A stretch of 64,000 nt of DNA. Origin: Chitinispirillaceae bacterium (GTDB lineage Bacteria; Fibrobacterota; Chitinivibrionia; Chitinivibrionales; Chitinispirillaceae). Both the position numbers and the translations under genes were made by a program. Shown piece by piece: positions 35,686 to 45,422 of this stretch. The DNA lies in the NCBI GenBank assembly GCA_016932075.1, contig JAFGDP010000106.1, positions 24,944 through 88,943 on the forward strand, read 5' to 3'. Below the pieces are notes generated by a model. It was not told the origin of the DNA, did not search any database, and worked only from the letters and a program-made list of their open reading frames with translations. Positions within the stretch are counted from its first letter, which is position 1, and every line of letters begins with the position of its first letter.

Positions 35686-37545
35686 TTACGGGCTCACTAC
35701 AAACGTTTCGTAAAAACGGCGTTCGCCGGAAAAAAACCTGCACAGGTAAACACCGTCCGGCAACCGCGAAACATCGATGCGCCGCAACGAAGAGGGATCA
35801 AGCATCGGCCCTTTTTTCACGATCCGTCCCGCGACATCCGCGATCTCGTAGCCGGAAGCATTGATAAGCGTTATTGAAGCGTTGGCCGGATTGAACATCA
35901 TGACCGGCTTCCACTGACCGGGCTGGACACGCGCATCCAATGCGACGCCGGTCCCGGACGGCACAACAAGAACGGATACCGTATCGCTGTACGAGGTATT
36001 GTCGGTACCGCTGACCGTAAATGCGAACCCGGCTAATCCTGAAAATCCGCTTGCAGGGGTAAACCGGGCAGTGTGGCCATCGCTCCCCAGGCTCACGGCA
36101 CCGCCCACGGCATTGCTAACGGACAAGGCCGGATTCACGCCGGAGAATCCTCCCGCATACTGCAACAGATCAATATCCACGGCAGTAGCGCTGCTGGTCC
36201 TGCCGTGCAAATCACCAAGCCAGTTGATATACCGCTCGATATTCGCGTATCCGCTTGCGCCTATCTGCATGGCATCGTTGCTCGAGACATTCGTTCCAAG
36301 GGCTTTTTCCCAGTAATCGGGCATGCCGTCGTTATCCGTATCGGCTTCCCTCGTGCCGCCCCTGATCGTTCCATACCCGTTGGTGCCGAGTCCGGTCTGG
36401 GTCTGGCTGGAATAAAGACTGCCGCCCGGTCCGGTAGTCCCGGCGGTCAATCCGGTGGCGCCTTTGCCCAGCGTTTTGACTTGATTGATGATCAGGGAAT
36501 CCATCTGATCGCGCGGCAAAACTCCGGAGAACGACACTGCCAGCCGAAAGGCCGTCTTGGAAGAATAGATCTTGACACTGCGGGATATTGCAGACCAGGG
36601 CGACGTCAGTACCGTGCCTTCTCCCTGATACCAGTATGGTGTGGTGGTATCGCCGTTCAGCACGCCGTCGAGATTCTTGTCCTTGATGTTTCCCGAACAG
36701 TAGATGCTCTGGTTTTTGTCGATCTGATACCAGGTGTTATCGGTGCCGGTAGACGCCGGGCCGAAAATAAAGTGATTGTTTATGATATCGTGCTTGAAGC
36801 GCGTGCTGGTATGGGTGGTGTACCCCGCGGAACAGTTATACAGTACGTTGTTGACGAATACGTCATTTACCTTTTCCAGCGGATTCCGGTTATGCGAATT
36901 GGCGAAAATCGTATAGAACCACGACCAGTCGCTCGACACCGACTCGCAGTGGGCGCCGAACTGCTGATAGATCGGGTCCGCGACAAGGCATGATTGAAAC
37001 GTGATGTTCGTTACCGGACAGGTCTGCCAGTCGTCGCTTACGCCGCCGATATTGTTCCACGGCGCAAACTCAAAAGAACAATGATCGATGATCATATCCC
37101 GTCCATCGTACAGATTGAGCGCGACGTCTTCGTTCGAAGCGGTTTCGCTGCCGGGACGGATTCGAATATAGCGGATGATGATATTCGACGATTTTCCGCA
37201 GGAGATCTTGCTGCCACGAAAACCGATCCCCTCGCCGGGCGCCGTCTGTCCCGCTATCGTAATGTTGCTCTTAACCGAAACCGCGCTGTTCAAGGAAACA
37301 TACCCGCCCACGTCAAACACCACGATACGGTTTGGGCTTCCCACCGCGTCCCGAAACGACCCGGTTCCGGCGTCATTGAGATTCGTAACATGATACACGG
37401 TCCCGCTCCTGCCGCCAGTGACCTGGGCGCCAAAACCGAGAGCGCCGGGAAAGGCGAGGGTCTGCGACCCTGTTGCTGCGCTGAATGAAAGGGAGATACC
37501 GCTCAAACAACAAGTGAGGATACCGGCAAAAATCCGTGCATTCAT
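35686..37545 (-). CDS. Secreted pectate lyase with cadherin-like domain and sorting tail
   Basis: A 619-aa enzyme. After the signal peptide, AFPGALGFGAQVTGGRSGTVYHVTNLNDAGTGSFRDAV opens a PL1-like beta-helix; RDMIIDHCSFEFAPWNN carries the central His/Asp motif and FANSHNRNPLEKVNDVFVNN the RNP loop. DTDNDGMPDYWEKALGT resembles a calcium-binding linker. An Ig/cadherin-like module (TPASGFSGLAGFAFTVSGTDNTS) precedes the sorting tail. The start at 37545 has GGAG 8 nt upstream; the earlier in-frame codon at 37608 is not supported. It is closest in layout to the 18307-20814 enzyme, not to the two PL1 proteins at 25-28 kb. Confidence 0.87.
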   Translation of the reverse strand: MNARIFAGILTCCLSGISLSFSAATGSQTLAFPGALGFGAQVTGGRSGTVYHVTNLNDAGTGSFRDAVGSPNRIVVFDVGGYVSLNSAVSVKSNITIAGQTAPGEGIGFRGSKISCGKSSNIIIRYIRIRPGSETASNEDVALNLYDGRDMIIDHCSFEFAPWNNIGGVSDDWQTCPVTNITFQSCLVADPIYQQFGAHCESVSSDWSWFYTIFANSHNRNPLEKVNDVFVNNVLYNCSAGYTTHTSTRFKHDIINNHFIFGPASTGTDNTWYQIDKNQSIYCSGNIKDKNLDGVLNGDTTTPYWYQGEGTVLTSPWSAISRSVKIYSSKTAFRLAVSFSGVLPRDQMDSLIINQVKTLGKGATGLTAGTTGPGGSLYSSQTQTGLGTNGYGTIRGGTREADTDNDGMPDYWEKALGTNVSSNDAMQIGASGYANIERYINWLGDLHGRTSSATAVDIDLLQYAGGFSGVNPALSVSNAVGGAVSLGSDGHTARFTPASGFSGLAGFAFTVSGTDNTSYSDTVSVLVVPSGTGVALDARVQPGQWKPVMMFNPANASITLINASGYEIADVAGRIVKKGPMLDPSSLRRIDVSRLPDGVYLCRFFSGERRFYETFVVSP

Positions 37546-37708
37546 AACGCGCTCCCGATTCCCCTTCACCGAAAAAGATACAATCGGGGAACCACGGTTA
37601 CAATGCACACGCTTTCCCCGGTTTCAGGAACCGTACTCAACAAGGTCCTGTCAACAAACACTGCAACCGACCATGCTGCCCTCTCAATCGCCCGCTCCTG
37701 CAGGTAGT

Positions 37709-38581
37709 TCAGTGCGCATTTTTTCGTATATAGAGCTTGACCGGGGCGGCTTTTCCCTCTTGGTTATACCTTTGTAAATATGTTTTCCTCCCGGCCAGAT
37801 CCACGATCCCGCCATAACCGGGCCATTCCTCATGAAAAGAGAGCAGGTTCACATGCAAGTTTCGTTCTCTCTCACGGTGCGGCAGCGGTTTCAACCCGCC
37901 GGCCCTCTCTTCCGCGCCGGTTACCGCAGACAGTCTGCGATAGATCACGCGGGCGATGGTGTCGAGCCCGGCCTCGCTCGGATGCACGCCGTCAACGGAA
38001 AAATACTGCGGAAACGATTGCAGCAGCGTATTCGCATCGATGACCGGCAGCCCGCGTTCAACGCCGATCTCTTTTATAATAGGAATGATCTTCTTTATGA
38101 CGCTGTCCCGTATCCCCCACGATGCACCCACGGGATGGTCAAACACCGGCACCGGCAGCACGAGCCAGATCTTGGGTTTCGAGGCCATTGAAGAGAGCGT
38201 ATCGATCATCCACAGGTAGTCCCCTTTGAAGTCTCGCCAGTGCACGTCCCAGTTGTACGGCTTGGTGTCATTGGTACCGAGCTTGATGGTGATGATATCA
38301 GGCTGGAACGTAAAGACCTGCGAAAAGGTAACGGTTTTCCAATATGGATTGTCGCCGTATTTCAGAAGCGTGGTGGAGTTGACGCCGTCATTCTCGACGG
38401 TATACTTGGTTGTTCCAAATAGGGTCTGCAGTCTACCCGGATAACTTTTTGCCACTCGATCCTGGTCCGGAAGCCCGTATCCAAACGTAATGCTGTTGCC
38501 GATGCAGCAGACTTTAACCTGGGCTTCGATATTTGCAGTGACGGAAAGAATACAAAAGACCAACAAGAGAAAAATCCGCAT
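37709..38581 (-). CDS. Secreted SGNH/GDSL esterase
   Basis: A 290-aa exported hydrolase, probably an acetyl esterase that removes acetyl groups from pectin or xylan. SGNH blocks: Ser30 in CCIGNSITFGYG, Asn in KLGTNDTKPYN, and the Asp/His pair in SVDGVHPSEAGLDTIA. The signal peptide is MRIFLLLVFCILSVTANIEA. AAGGA lies 7 nt before the ATG at 38581. It lies 33 bp after the GH5 stop. The C-terminus is not the usual sorting tail: it ends with a Arg/His-rich extension (HRERERNLHVNLLSFHEEWPG), whose role is unknown. Confidence 0.87.
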   Translation of the reverse strand: MRIFLLLVFCILSVTANIEAQVKVCCIGNSITFGYGLPDQDRVAKSYPGRLQTLFGTTKYTVENDGVNSTTLLKYGDNPYWKTVTFSQVFTFQPDIITIKLGTNDTKPYNWDVHWRDFKGDYLWMIDTLSSMASKPKIWLVLPVPVFDHPVGASWGIRDSVIKKIIPIIKEIGVERGLPVIDANTLLQSFPQYFSVDGVHPSEAGLDTIARVIYRRLSAVTGAEERAGGLKPLPHRERERNLHVNLLSFHEEWPGYGGIVDLAGRKTYLQRYNQEGKAAPVKLYIRKNAH

Positions 38582-38614
38582 GGTGGTGTCCTTGGCGATT
38601 ATCGCCACGCATCC

Positions 38615-40012
38615 TTACCGGGAAATGAAAAACCGTTTCGCTGCTGACCGGTTCTCTGTTCGAAGCTCGATGAGATACGAGCCGGATCCAATACCATGCA
38701 CCGGTAGAGCAAGGGAATGTTTGCCGGATGGTTGCACTGAAGCATTGAAACTGGAAACGCATCTGCCCTGGACCGTGCAGATGCGTATGGAAACCAGCGA
38801 CGGCTTGGATAAAAAGTAGTGAATCACGCCGTCCTGTTCACTCAAACCGAATAGATCCTTTGCCGGCTGCTCCGGTTTTTGAAATCCTACCGGTACCACC
38901 GCATTGTTCGCGCCCCGCACCAGCGCCTGGGCAATGGTGGGCCAGACCCATGAAATCGGATTCGATTTCCTGTTCAATAGACCAAAATCCCTTGCGCCAT
39001 TGTCCCACCAGACAGGCAGCATGCCCCTTGACCGCGCTTCGCGGGCGTAAAACTCGGCGTGCGCCACTCGTGAGGAAAGGTTGTTCTTATCCACCGCCCC
39101 CCATTCTCCGATGATCGCCGTGCCGCCCCCCTTCGTGGAAACGTCGATCCTCTCCCGGTCAAGCTCCCTGAGCACGTTCGCCTGATCAGTGGACGAACCC
39201 CAGGTCGATACATTCCCTTCAAAACAGAACTCCTGGGGATAATACGTATGCAGCGAGACAATACAGCGAGGATCATTGTTGTTTGGAATTTGGATGTCTC
39301 GCACGCATTCGGTCGTCGGGGTCGCTGCATGGCCGCAGATCATGACGAGCCGCGTGGCATTGTTGCCGCCGGTGGCCCTGATCGCGTCAACCGCGGCTTC
39401 GTGGTACGTATTGAGTATGGTCCGGGCTTCCGGGGTCCCGCCGTTCCACTCGTTCACCGACTGACGCGGCTCGTTCATTGTTTCAAAGACCAGATAATCG
39501 CTGTAGTCCCGAAACCGGGTGGCTATCTGAGACCATAGCTTGGCGAGCCGGTCCCTTACTGCGGTCTGGTTCGCCGCTGTCGGAACAATCCAGTCGTCAT
39601 GGTGCGAATTGATAATGGCGTACATGCTGTCGCGCAGAACATAGTTCGCAATGGCCTCCACCCGGTCGAGCCACGACCGGTCCACCGTGTAGTTGGGAGC
39701 GCTGCCCATGTGCTTGTTCCATGTCACGGGAATGCGGACGGTCTTGAAACCCATTCTCTTTACCGCGTCCATCATGGCCTGGGTGGTCATGGGATTGCCC
39801 CACGTGGTCTCGCCGTCAGGAGCATCCAGGGTATTACCCAGGTTCCAGCCTATCTTCATGTCATAGACAAGCTCTTTTGCCGTCATATTTCGCATGGGGC
39901 CTTTCGCCACCCCTTGCGCGTACAGGGTCAATGCACCGGCCGGAATGCAGATGAGTGCTGAGATAACAGGGTATAGTAGTGCTCTGCACATGCGATACGG
40001 GCATTTGGCCAT
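38615..40012 (-). CDS. Secreted GH5 endoglucanase with sorting tail
   Basis: A 465-aa (beta/alpha)8 glycosidase probably cleaving cellulose, xyloglucan or mixed-linkage glucan. KIGWNLGNTLDA (GH5 entry strand), acid/base Glu181 in FETMNEPRQ and nucleophile Glu303 in AIIGEWGAV are all present, with HTYYP and WWDNG completing the site. The pattern resembles GH5 subfamilies 2/4; the exact one is not certain. The C-terminal tail ends in LIELRTENRSAAKRFFISR. GGAG precedes the ATG. It lies between a GT2/small-frame pair and the SGNH esterase in the long operon. Confidence 0.93.
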   Translation of the reverse strand: MAKCPYRMCRALLYPVISALICIPAGALTLYAQGVAKGPMRNMTAKELVYDMKIGWNLGNTLDAPDGETTWGNPMTTQAMMDAVKRMGFKTVRIPVTWNKHMGSAPNYTVDRSWLDRVEAIANYVLRDSMYAIINSHHDDWIVPTAANQTAVRDRLAKLWSQIATRFRDYSDYLVFETMNEPRQSVNEWNGGTPEARTILNTYHEAAVDAIRATGGNNATRLVMICGHAATPTTECVRDIQIPNNNDPRCIVSLHTYYPQEFCFEGNVSTWGSSTDQANVLRELDRERIDVSTKGGGTAIIGEWGAVDKNNLSSRVAHAEFYAREARSRGMLPVWWDNGARDFGLLNRKSNPISWVWPTIAQALVRGANNAVVPVGFQKPEQPAKDLFGLSEQDGVIHYFLSKPSLVSIRICTVQGRCVSSFNASVQPSGKHSLALPVHGIGSGSYLIELRTENRSAAKRFFISR

Positions 40013-40062
40013 TATTTCTCCATTTAAGCGGTTAGAGTGTCAAACTAAATATTGACCTTCAT

Positions 40063-40209
40063 TTACTGATTTAGTGTTAATTTTAACGTTATACGTTCGT
40101 TCGAAAAACCGGTAGAGCGGCATATCGACAGGGTGATATTATCCAAGACGCCTGAATCGCATACCGAAAGCAGCAGTGCAAACGGCAGCTCGGGTTGACG
40201 CCTTTTCAT
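40063..40209 (-). CDS. Possible 48-aa small protein after the GT2 gene
   Basis: A frame of 48 codons starting MKRRQPELPFALLLSV. Its ATG is one base after the GT2 stop and has an excellent ribosome site (AGAGGAG, 5-6 nt upstream), stronger than that of the GT2 gene itself. The central segment is weakly hydrophobic; no family recognised. It may be a real small protein or a vestige of a sorting tail. Nothing else fills the 50 bp to GH5. Confidence 0.4.
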   Translation of the reverse strand: MKRRQPELPFALLLSVCDSGVLDNITLSICRSTGFSNERITLKLTLNQ

Positions 40210-40210
40210 G

Positions 40211-40981
40211 TCATCTCCTCTGAAGAAAATAGTCCCTGCATGGAACCGCTTCTGTCGCCTTTTTCTGACCCACCATTCTCCTCACCTTCATACATGCAAT
40301 TAATCCTTTGATAAATCTCCCGCGTAAAAGCCGGTACCTGCTGGTGCCGGACCCTCTCATGCGGTGGGTTATGGCGCAGTAATCGATCGTGAACCCCCGT
40401 TTCCTTAGCAGCAGCGGATGAAAAAAGAATTCGCAGCCGCACAGTCGTCCCTCAAGCGACCTGAGCGGAGGAACGCACGATCTGCGCATGACGCGGAACG
40501 TGCACCCGGCATCAGGCGTTACACCACCGGTCATCAGGTTGCGAAAAGCGTTGGCGGTTTTGGAACAGAGCGCCCGTGCCGCGCCGTCGCTGCGGTAATG
40601 CCGTGTTCCGCAGACCATGTCAGCGTCATTCATTTTATCGAGCAACTTCGGAATATCAGCAGGATCGTGCTGCAGGTCCGCATCCATGGTTATTATAAGC
40701 GTTCCAGATGCGGCGTTGATGCCGCGCATGAGCGCGGCCGACTGCCCGGCTCTTGCTTGCATGGTAAGAATATGCAGACGGTCAGAGGTGTTCAACCGGG
40801 CGGCGGCGGTTTGCGCCACCTCGATACTCCGGTCGATGGAGGCGTCGTCCACAAGGATGATCTCATATGGATACTCTACCGTCGTTTGAAACAGGGAAAT
40901 CAGCTCCCCTATTAAAAGACCGATGTTACCCTCTTCATTGTAAACGGGAAGTATGACTGAGATGACAGGTTCCGGCTGCAT
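40211..40981 (-). CDS. GT2 glycosyltransferase, polyprenyl-phosphate sugar synthase-like
   Basis: A 256-aa cytoplasmic or membrane-associated GT-A transferase. Residues start with SVILPVYNEEGNI, then EIILVDDASID, MDADLQHDPADIP (DxD metal site) and an R/K-rich end; these are the dolichol/undecaprenyl-phosphate mannose synthase pattern. It has no transmembrane tail. Two earlier in-frame starts (41062, 41017) would extend into the GH2 gene; 40981 has GAAGAGA upstream. It sits inside the degradative operon, 22 bp after the GH2 stop, which is unusual for an assembly enzyme; a role in glycosylating the secreted enzymes is conceivable but is inference. Confidence 0.85.
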   Translation of the reverse strand: MQPEPVISVILPVYNEEGNIGLLIGELISLFQTTVEYPYEIILVDDASIDRSIEVAQTAAARLNTSDRLHILTMQARAGQSAALMRGINAASGTLIITMDADLQHDPADIPKLLDKMNDADMVCGTRHYRSDGAARALCSKTANAFRNLMTGGVTPDAGCTFRVMRRSCVPPLRSLEGRLCGCEFFFHPLLLRKRGFTIDYCAITHRMRGSGTSRYRLLRGRFIKGLIACMKVRRMVGQKKATEAVPCRDYFLQRR

Positions 40982-41003
40982 ATGGTTCTCTTCACGCTCG
41001 AGA

Positions 41004-42824
41004 TCACCGTGCTCCATGAAGCCGGTTGTCATAGTCATTACATACAGTAACTGAATTCGCATGGATCATACCAAACCGCTCTTTCACCGTCGTGTATGAC
41101 TGCTTCCGCTTCCGGTCTGTGGTAACGATCCCGCACGCATTGATGCCTGCGGGCATGGTTGTGGTACGGGCCTTGTTCATACGGCAGAAGTAATCCGCGT
41201 ACGCCCATACCACGATACCGTTTACATACGAGCGCTTTGCCCAGATCGTATCGAGATGCGACCCGATATAGAGCGCCTGGTGCTCTTCGCTCAGGTCCTT
41301 GGAAAGCATGCTTGTCAGAATTCCCGCAAGCTGCGGCGCGGCATTATGAACGCCGAGACCTGCCTGCGCTCCAAATTCGGAAACGATCAGTGGTTTATCA
41401 GGCCAGTCGTTGTGCAGATTGTCGAGAACTTTTGAGAGCAGGGGAAGCGAGGCAAGCTCCCAGCCGAAATATTCGTTGATCGAGATAACATCAACGTATG
41501 GAAATCCCCGGTCCCAGAGATAGTGATAGCTGCAGTAGGTAGTAAGACGGGAAGGATCAGCACTCTTGGTCGCGGCTGAAACGGTCTTGACATAGTGAGC
41601 GACCGCTTTCTTATAGCTGGTGAACTGGTTTCCCAGCGACCACATGCAGACGCAGGTATGATTACCGTGCGCCGCGACCAGCCTTCTCATATACGCGGTC
41701 CCGTATTCGCGGCCCCGCGTGCTCCCCAGAAACGCAGCATCCGTTTTCCAGGCCGGCGCTTCGTCCATCACGAGAATACCCAGACTGTCGCAGAGATCAT
41801 AGATGTCATGGGACTGCGGGAAATGGGCGATCCGCAGGAAATTAACGCCAAGCGATTTCATGTCAACAAGGTCTCTTCGCCGCTCCTCCCGGCCGAGCAC
41901 TGGTCCCTTGCCGTCAAGAACGTCGTGCCTGCTCATGCCGCACAGGTAGAGCGGCCTGCCGTTCAGGAGAAGCTGCGTGCCGCCGGCCGTGACCTGGCAG
42001 AACCCGCGAAGCAGTTCCAGCGTATCACCTTTTTGACCGCTCAACCAGGGGATAAACGTCATTCGATACCGGTACGGCGATTCAGGCGTCCATTCGCGGA
42101 CGGCATTGACCCGAAAGGTAGTGTCGGTGCCTCGAATGATTGCGGTAACGTGCGGCTTTCGCGACCCAGGCGCCGTTATGCTGCACACAACGCTGTCCCA
42201 TATACTTGACGATAGAAAAAGATGTATTCCCAGATCAAACGTATCGTCTGCATGATGAAACGTCTGCACACTCACGCGATCAATCCGCTCTTTGGACAGC
42301 ACCGACAACCGCACGGCACGGACCAATCCGCCATACTGCACCCACCCGTTTGCATGGATATCCGGCAGCTCGTTTTCGCGAAGCCGGTTGTCGACCTTTA
42401 TCGCTATACGTGCACTGCCCTGTTTTGGAAGATACGGCCCTATATTCACGCTGAACGGCACATAGGGAAACCGGCTCTCTCCCGCATAAACGCCGTTGAC
42501 AAACACCTGGGCACGCAGGCACACGCCATCACATTCAAGAACAACGTCTTTTCCGAGAAACAAAGGGGTGATTGGGAGATCGGTGAAATACCAGCCGATC
42601 CCTGAAGCGGACCTGTCGCCGTCACTCTTTTTCGGAAAGGTATGAGGCACGGTGACGGTTGTGCAGGAAAGAGCGGGGTCGCTTTTGGCCCAGCAACTGC
42701 CGGTATCGTCTCCAACGAACGCGAACCGCCAGGCATTATTCTCCCGCAGCAGCTTCTCACCGGCATTGACGGCCGGTTGCGCAAGAAGCGCACAACAGAG
42801 GAGAAGACGCAGGACGAAGGTCAC
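41004..42824 (-). CDS. Secreted GH2 family protein with Gln at the acid/base position
   Basis: A 606-aa protein with the three N-terminal GH2 domains (sugar-binding jelly-roll with WYFTDLPITPLFLGKDVVLEC, Ig-like, TIM barrel). The nucleophile Glu483 (LIVSEFGAQ) is present, but the usual NE acid/base motif reads WSLGNQF, with Gln400 encoded by CAG. Active GH2 enzymes need Glu here, so activity could be changed or lost. The start is GTG with GGGAGGG upstream and a signal peptide. It lacks a sorting tail. Probable substrate class is beta-galactoside, beta-glucuronide or beta-mannoside; not resolvable. Confidence 0.85.
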   Translation of the reverse strand: MTFVLRLLLCCALLAQPAVNAGEKLLRENNAWRFAFVGDDTGSCWAKSDPALSCTTVTVPHTFPKKSDGDRSASGIGWYFTDLPITPLFLGKDVVLECDGVCLRAQVFVNGVYAGESRFPYVPFSVNIGPYLPKQGSARIAIKVDNRLRENELPDIHANGWVQYGGLVRAVRLSVLSKERIDRVSVQTFHHADDTFDLGIHLFLSSSIWDSVVCSITAPGSRKPHVTAIIRGTDTTFRVNAVREWTPESPYRYRMTFIPWLSGQKGDTLELLRGFCQVTAGGTQLLLNGRPLYLCGMSRHDVLDGKGPVLGREERRRDLVDMKSLGVNFLRIAHFPQSHDIYDLCDSLGILVMDEAPAWKTDAAFLGSTRGREYGTAYMRRLVAAHGNHTCVCMWSLGNQFTSYKKAVAHYVKTVSAATKSADPSRLTTYCSYHYLWDRGFPYVDVISINEYFGWELASLPLLSKVLDNLHNDWPDKPLIVSEFGAQAGLGVHNAAPQLAGILTSMLSKDLSEEHQALYIGSHLDTIWAKRSYVNGIVVWAYADYFCRMNKARTTTMPAGINACGIVTTDRKRKQSYTTVKERFGMIHANSVTVCNDYDNRLHGAR

Positions 42825-42845
42825 CCTACCCTCCCTGTGATGCGC

Positions 42846-43883
42846 TTACAGCGGCTGGTTAAAAACAAGGTGCATGACATATTTACGCGGTATTTCTATG
42901 ATACTCGAATGGTTCCAGTTGAAATTGCCGGTCGCGGTCTTGAGCGTGGGACCGACCGGCCAGAGTTTGTTACTCGCATCCAGATCCGCGACTTTAACCG
43001 CATACATCCTGTTGGTGCTTGCGAAATCCATGTACGGATCACTGTACAGCCGTACTTCGTCGCCAATGATAATGGCGCAGGGGCCTTCGTATCCGACCGC
43101 GGTGAGACCGTTCGACTCCCCGCTCCAGGGCCCTTGCGGGGTCGGGCCATATACATAGTGAATATTCTTGGCCTGCCGCATGGCCTGCACAGACGTCCGT
43201 TCGTCCTTGAAAAACATGTAATACTTGTCTTCGTCAACCTTGAGAATCTGCGCATCGATCTCCGTATAGCCGGGATCGAATAATTTTGCCGGATCCGAAA
43301 ACGTCTGGAAGTCCTTTGTCATGACGTAATATGCCCGTTTTCCGTCCACGCCGACTTCGGTTGACCAGAAGATCATCAGACTGTCTTTTATGTCATCGTA
43401 AAAAATCTCCGGCGCCCAGCAGCAGGCGCACCCCGTGATCTTTTCGCCCACCGGAAGGAACCGCTGCGGCGTCCAGTTTTTCAGGTCTTTTGACGATGAG
43501 TACCCGATGCCGGTCTCGTTCCAGCCGCAGGTCCAGACCATATGGAATGTTTCGGTCGAAGCTTCGAAATAGATCGTCGGGTCGCGCATGAGCTTCTCCA
43601 CGCCCACCAGAGGGGCCAGGATCGGCCGGCCGTCGATATGCTGATGGAAGTTGATGCCGTCCGAGCTGAGCGCAAGGCGCGCACCGAGCCCCTCTTCAAG
43701 GTTGATAAAATAGGTAAACAGGTAATAGGTCTGGCTGTTGGTGTCGACCACGCTGTTAACCGGAATCGGCATGCCGACCCTTCCAGGAACGTCGCACCCG
43801 GGTACTACCAGAAGCGTTATCATGCAGGTCGTAGACGCTAAAACGGCCAGAGCTCGAAATATCCTGCGAACGAACGTATGCAT
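42846..43883 (-). CDS. GH43/GH117-like five-bladed propeller lipoprotein
   Basis: A 345-aa protein with an N-terminal lipobox (LLVVPGC), so it is likely anchored. The propeller shows MRDPTIYFEASTETFHMVWTC (Asp-Pro turn of GH43/GH117/GH130-like enzymes), GIGYSSSKDLKNW, CCWAPEIFYDD (WAPE motif) and YTEIDAQILKVDEDKYYMFF. This is typical of glycan-active propellers; the exact GH family is uncertain. AAAGGA precedes the ATG at 43883; the longer codon at 43931 is not favoured. It lies 17 bp after the OMP stop. Confidence 0.83.
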   Translation of the reverse strand: MHTFVRRIFRALAVLASTTCMITLLVVPGCDVPGRVGMPIPVNSVVDTNSQTYYLFTYFINLEEGLGARLALSSDGINFHQHIDGRPILAPLVGVEKLMRDPTIYFEASTETFHMVWTCGWNETGIGYSSSKDLKNWTPQRFLPVGEKITGCACCWAPEIFYDDIKDSLMIFWSTEVGVDGKRAYYVMTKDFQTFSDPAKLFDPGYTEIDAQILKVDEDKYYMFFKDERTSVQAMRQAKNIHYVYGPTPQGPWSGESNGLTAVGYEGPCAIIIGDEVRLYSDPYMDFASTNRMYAVKVADLDASNKLWPVGPTLKTATGNFNWNHSSIIEIPRKYVMHLVFNQPL

Positions 43884-43900
43884 ACGAGAGAAATCCTTTC

Positions 43901-45385
43901 TTAAAAGAGATAGCCGAATTTCATGGTCCAATACCAGTCATTGCCCTTGCGCAGCGCCTCTTCCCAGTCCTGGTCCTTGAAGCTCATCCGGTACCAGCGC
44001 ATATGGTCGCGAGCGATCTGGCCGGTCATCTGAAAATGACCGGCGAATGTCCGCCGGGCGTATACGCTCCATTTCCAGTCATCGACCTCATAATCGCGCG
44101 GAGTGCAATTGGACGTCATGTTTCGCATGCTTGACAACTGCACCGGCTGGTTGTCGAATACCACCGGGCTCATATCGTTGGGAGCGCGGCTGGCGAACCA
44201 CTCACCCTGGATGCTGAAGAGATCAAGCCGCAGATTTTTCCCGATATAACGCTCTAACCACCATATACCGATACCCGCAACCACTCCCGATCCGGCGATT
44301 GAAATTGACTTGCGATTGAATTCTTGCGAATAGAAATACGCTCCCACCGCAGGCGCTATCGCATACGACGCCAATGGATGGGTGGGCCAGTTGAACCCGA
44401 ACATGACAGGCAACCGTTCGAGAATAGTGCTGTAATCGGTGACCGCATACAGCAGGCTGTCGCTGACATAGGTGTTCAGACTCGCGGGGTAGTCCTTTAC
44501 GCCGAGAACCGCTACTTCACCAAACGCCTTCACATCCTCCTTGCCGAAGATGTCCCATGGCAGGATTGCTTTCAAATCAAGCGTCACCCTCCCCATGAGC
44601 TTGGTCCCTGCAAACGAATAGTACAGGGTATCATTGCCATCCACATACGCGGAGTTGCTATTTCTCGGCGTCGTGGCGCTGTCATTGACCGATATCAGGC
44701 TGTAGGCACCTGCTCCGGCTCCGATCTCGACCAGCGGGTGGGGCTTGAACGAGGCGATACCGATGAGATTGACATCACCCAGCGCCGTCCATTCGATATT
44801 GCTGGTAAGCAGCACGTCCCATGTGAACATTTTAGCCACGGTGCCGCTTGCATGCACGCCGAGCAGACGCGCCATGGGAAAATCAAACTCTGTCAGGATG
44901 TACTGCGGATAGGTGCCGCTTCTGAACAGATACTCTCCAAGATTGTGCGCGTCGGCATTGTACTTGAACGGAAAGAATCCGCCGGTAAGGGCAAGCCGGT
45001 GATCCTCCCTGCCGCCCAGCGACCAGGAAAGGTCTGCGCGGGAGAGATACGGATAATAATAGAGGCGCCGCGACAGCCCAAAATCATTGACATATCGCGG
45101 ATATTCGTTGCATATCCTCATTTCAAATCCGAGATTACCGGTGACGTTCAAGGGTTGCAGTTCCGCAAAAACATTGAATCCGGTGTACATCTCCTGAACC
45201 CACACGTTATTGGTGGAGGCCCGTATGTCAAAAACACGGTCAGGTTCCCCTTTCACCACCTGTCCTTGGCGCAGGCTCACGAATCCCGAAGGGGTGTATT
45301 TTGTCGCGATTTCCTGCGCTCCGGCAATACCGGCGCACAGTCCCAGCGCTGTAAACAGTGCCAGCAGGAAATTGGTTTCTCTCAT
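43901..45385 (-). CDS. Outer-membrane beta-barrel protein
   Basis: A 494-aa exported protein (signal peptide ends ...AGIAGAQ). The whole chain alternates polar and hydrophobic residues in the beta-barrel pattern, with aromatic-rich turns, and ends in FGYLF, a terminal Phe as expected for assembly by the BAM machinery. It resembles no SusC or SusD protein. Likely roles are a porin or a membrane anchor for the locus products, but this is not shown. The ATG at 45385 is chosen over the TTG at 45409; the ribosome site is weak. It lies 37 bp after the preceding gene. Confidence 0.75.
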   Translation of the reverse strand: MRETNFLLALFTALGLCAGIAGAQEIATKYTPSGFVSLRQGQVVKGEPDRVFDIRASTNNVWVQEMYTGFNVFAELQPLNVTGNLGFEMRICNEYPRYVNDFGLSRRLYYYPYLSRADLSWSLGGREDHRLALTGGFFPFKYNADAHNLGEYLFRSGTYPQYILTEFDFPMARLLGVHASGTVAKMFTWDVLLTSNIEWTALGDVNLIGIASFKPHPLVEIGAGAGAYSLISVNDSATTPRNSNSAYVDGNDTLYYSFAGTKLMGRVTLDLKAILPWDIFGKEDVKAFGEVAVLGVKDYPASLNTYVSDSLLYAVTDYSTILERLPVMFGFNWPTHPLASYAIAPAVGAYFYSQEFNRKSISIAGSGVVAGIGIWWLERYIGKNLRLDLFSIQGEWFASRAPNDMSPVVFDNQPVQLSSMRNMTSNCTPRDYEVDDWKWSVYARRTFAGHFQMTGQIARDHMRWYRMSFKDQDWEEALRKGNDWYWTMKFGYLF

Positions 45386-45422
45386 AAGTTCATTCGTCTC
45401 TTTCTGCAAAAAGTAGATTCCA

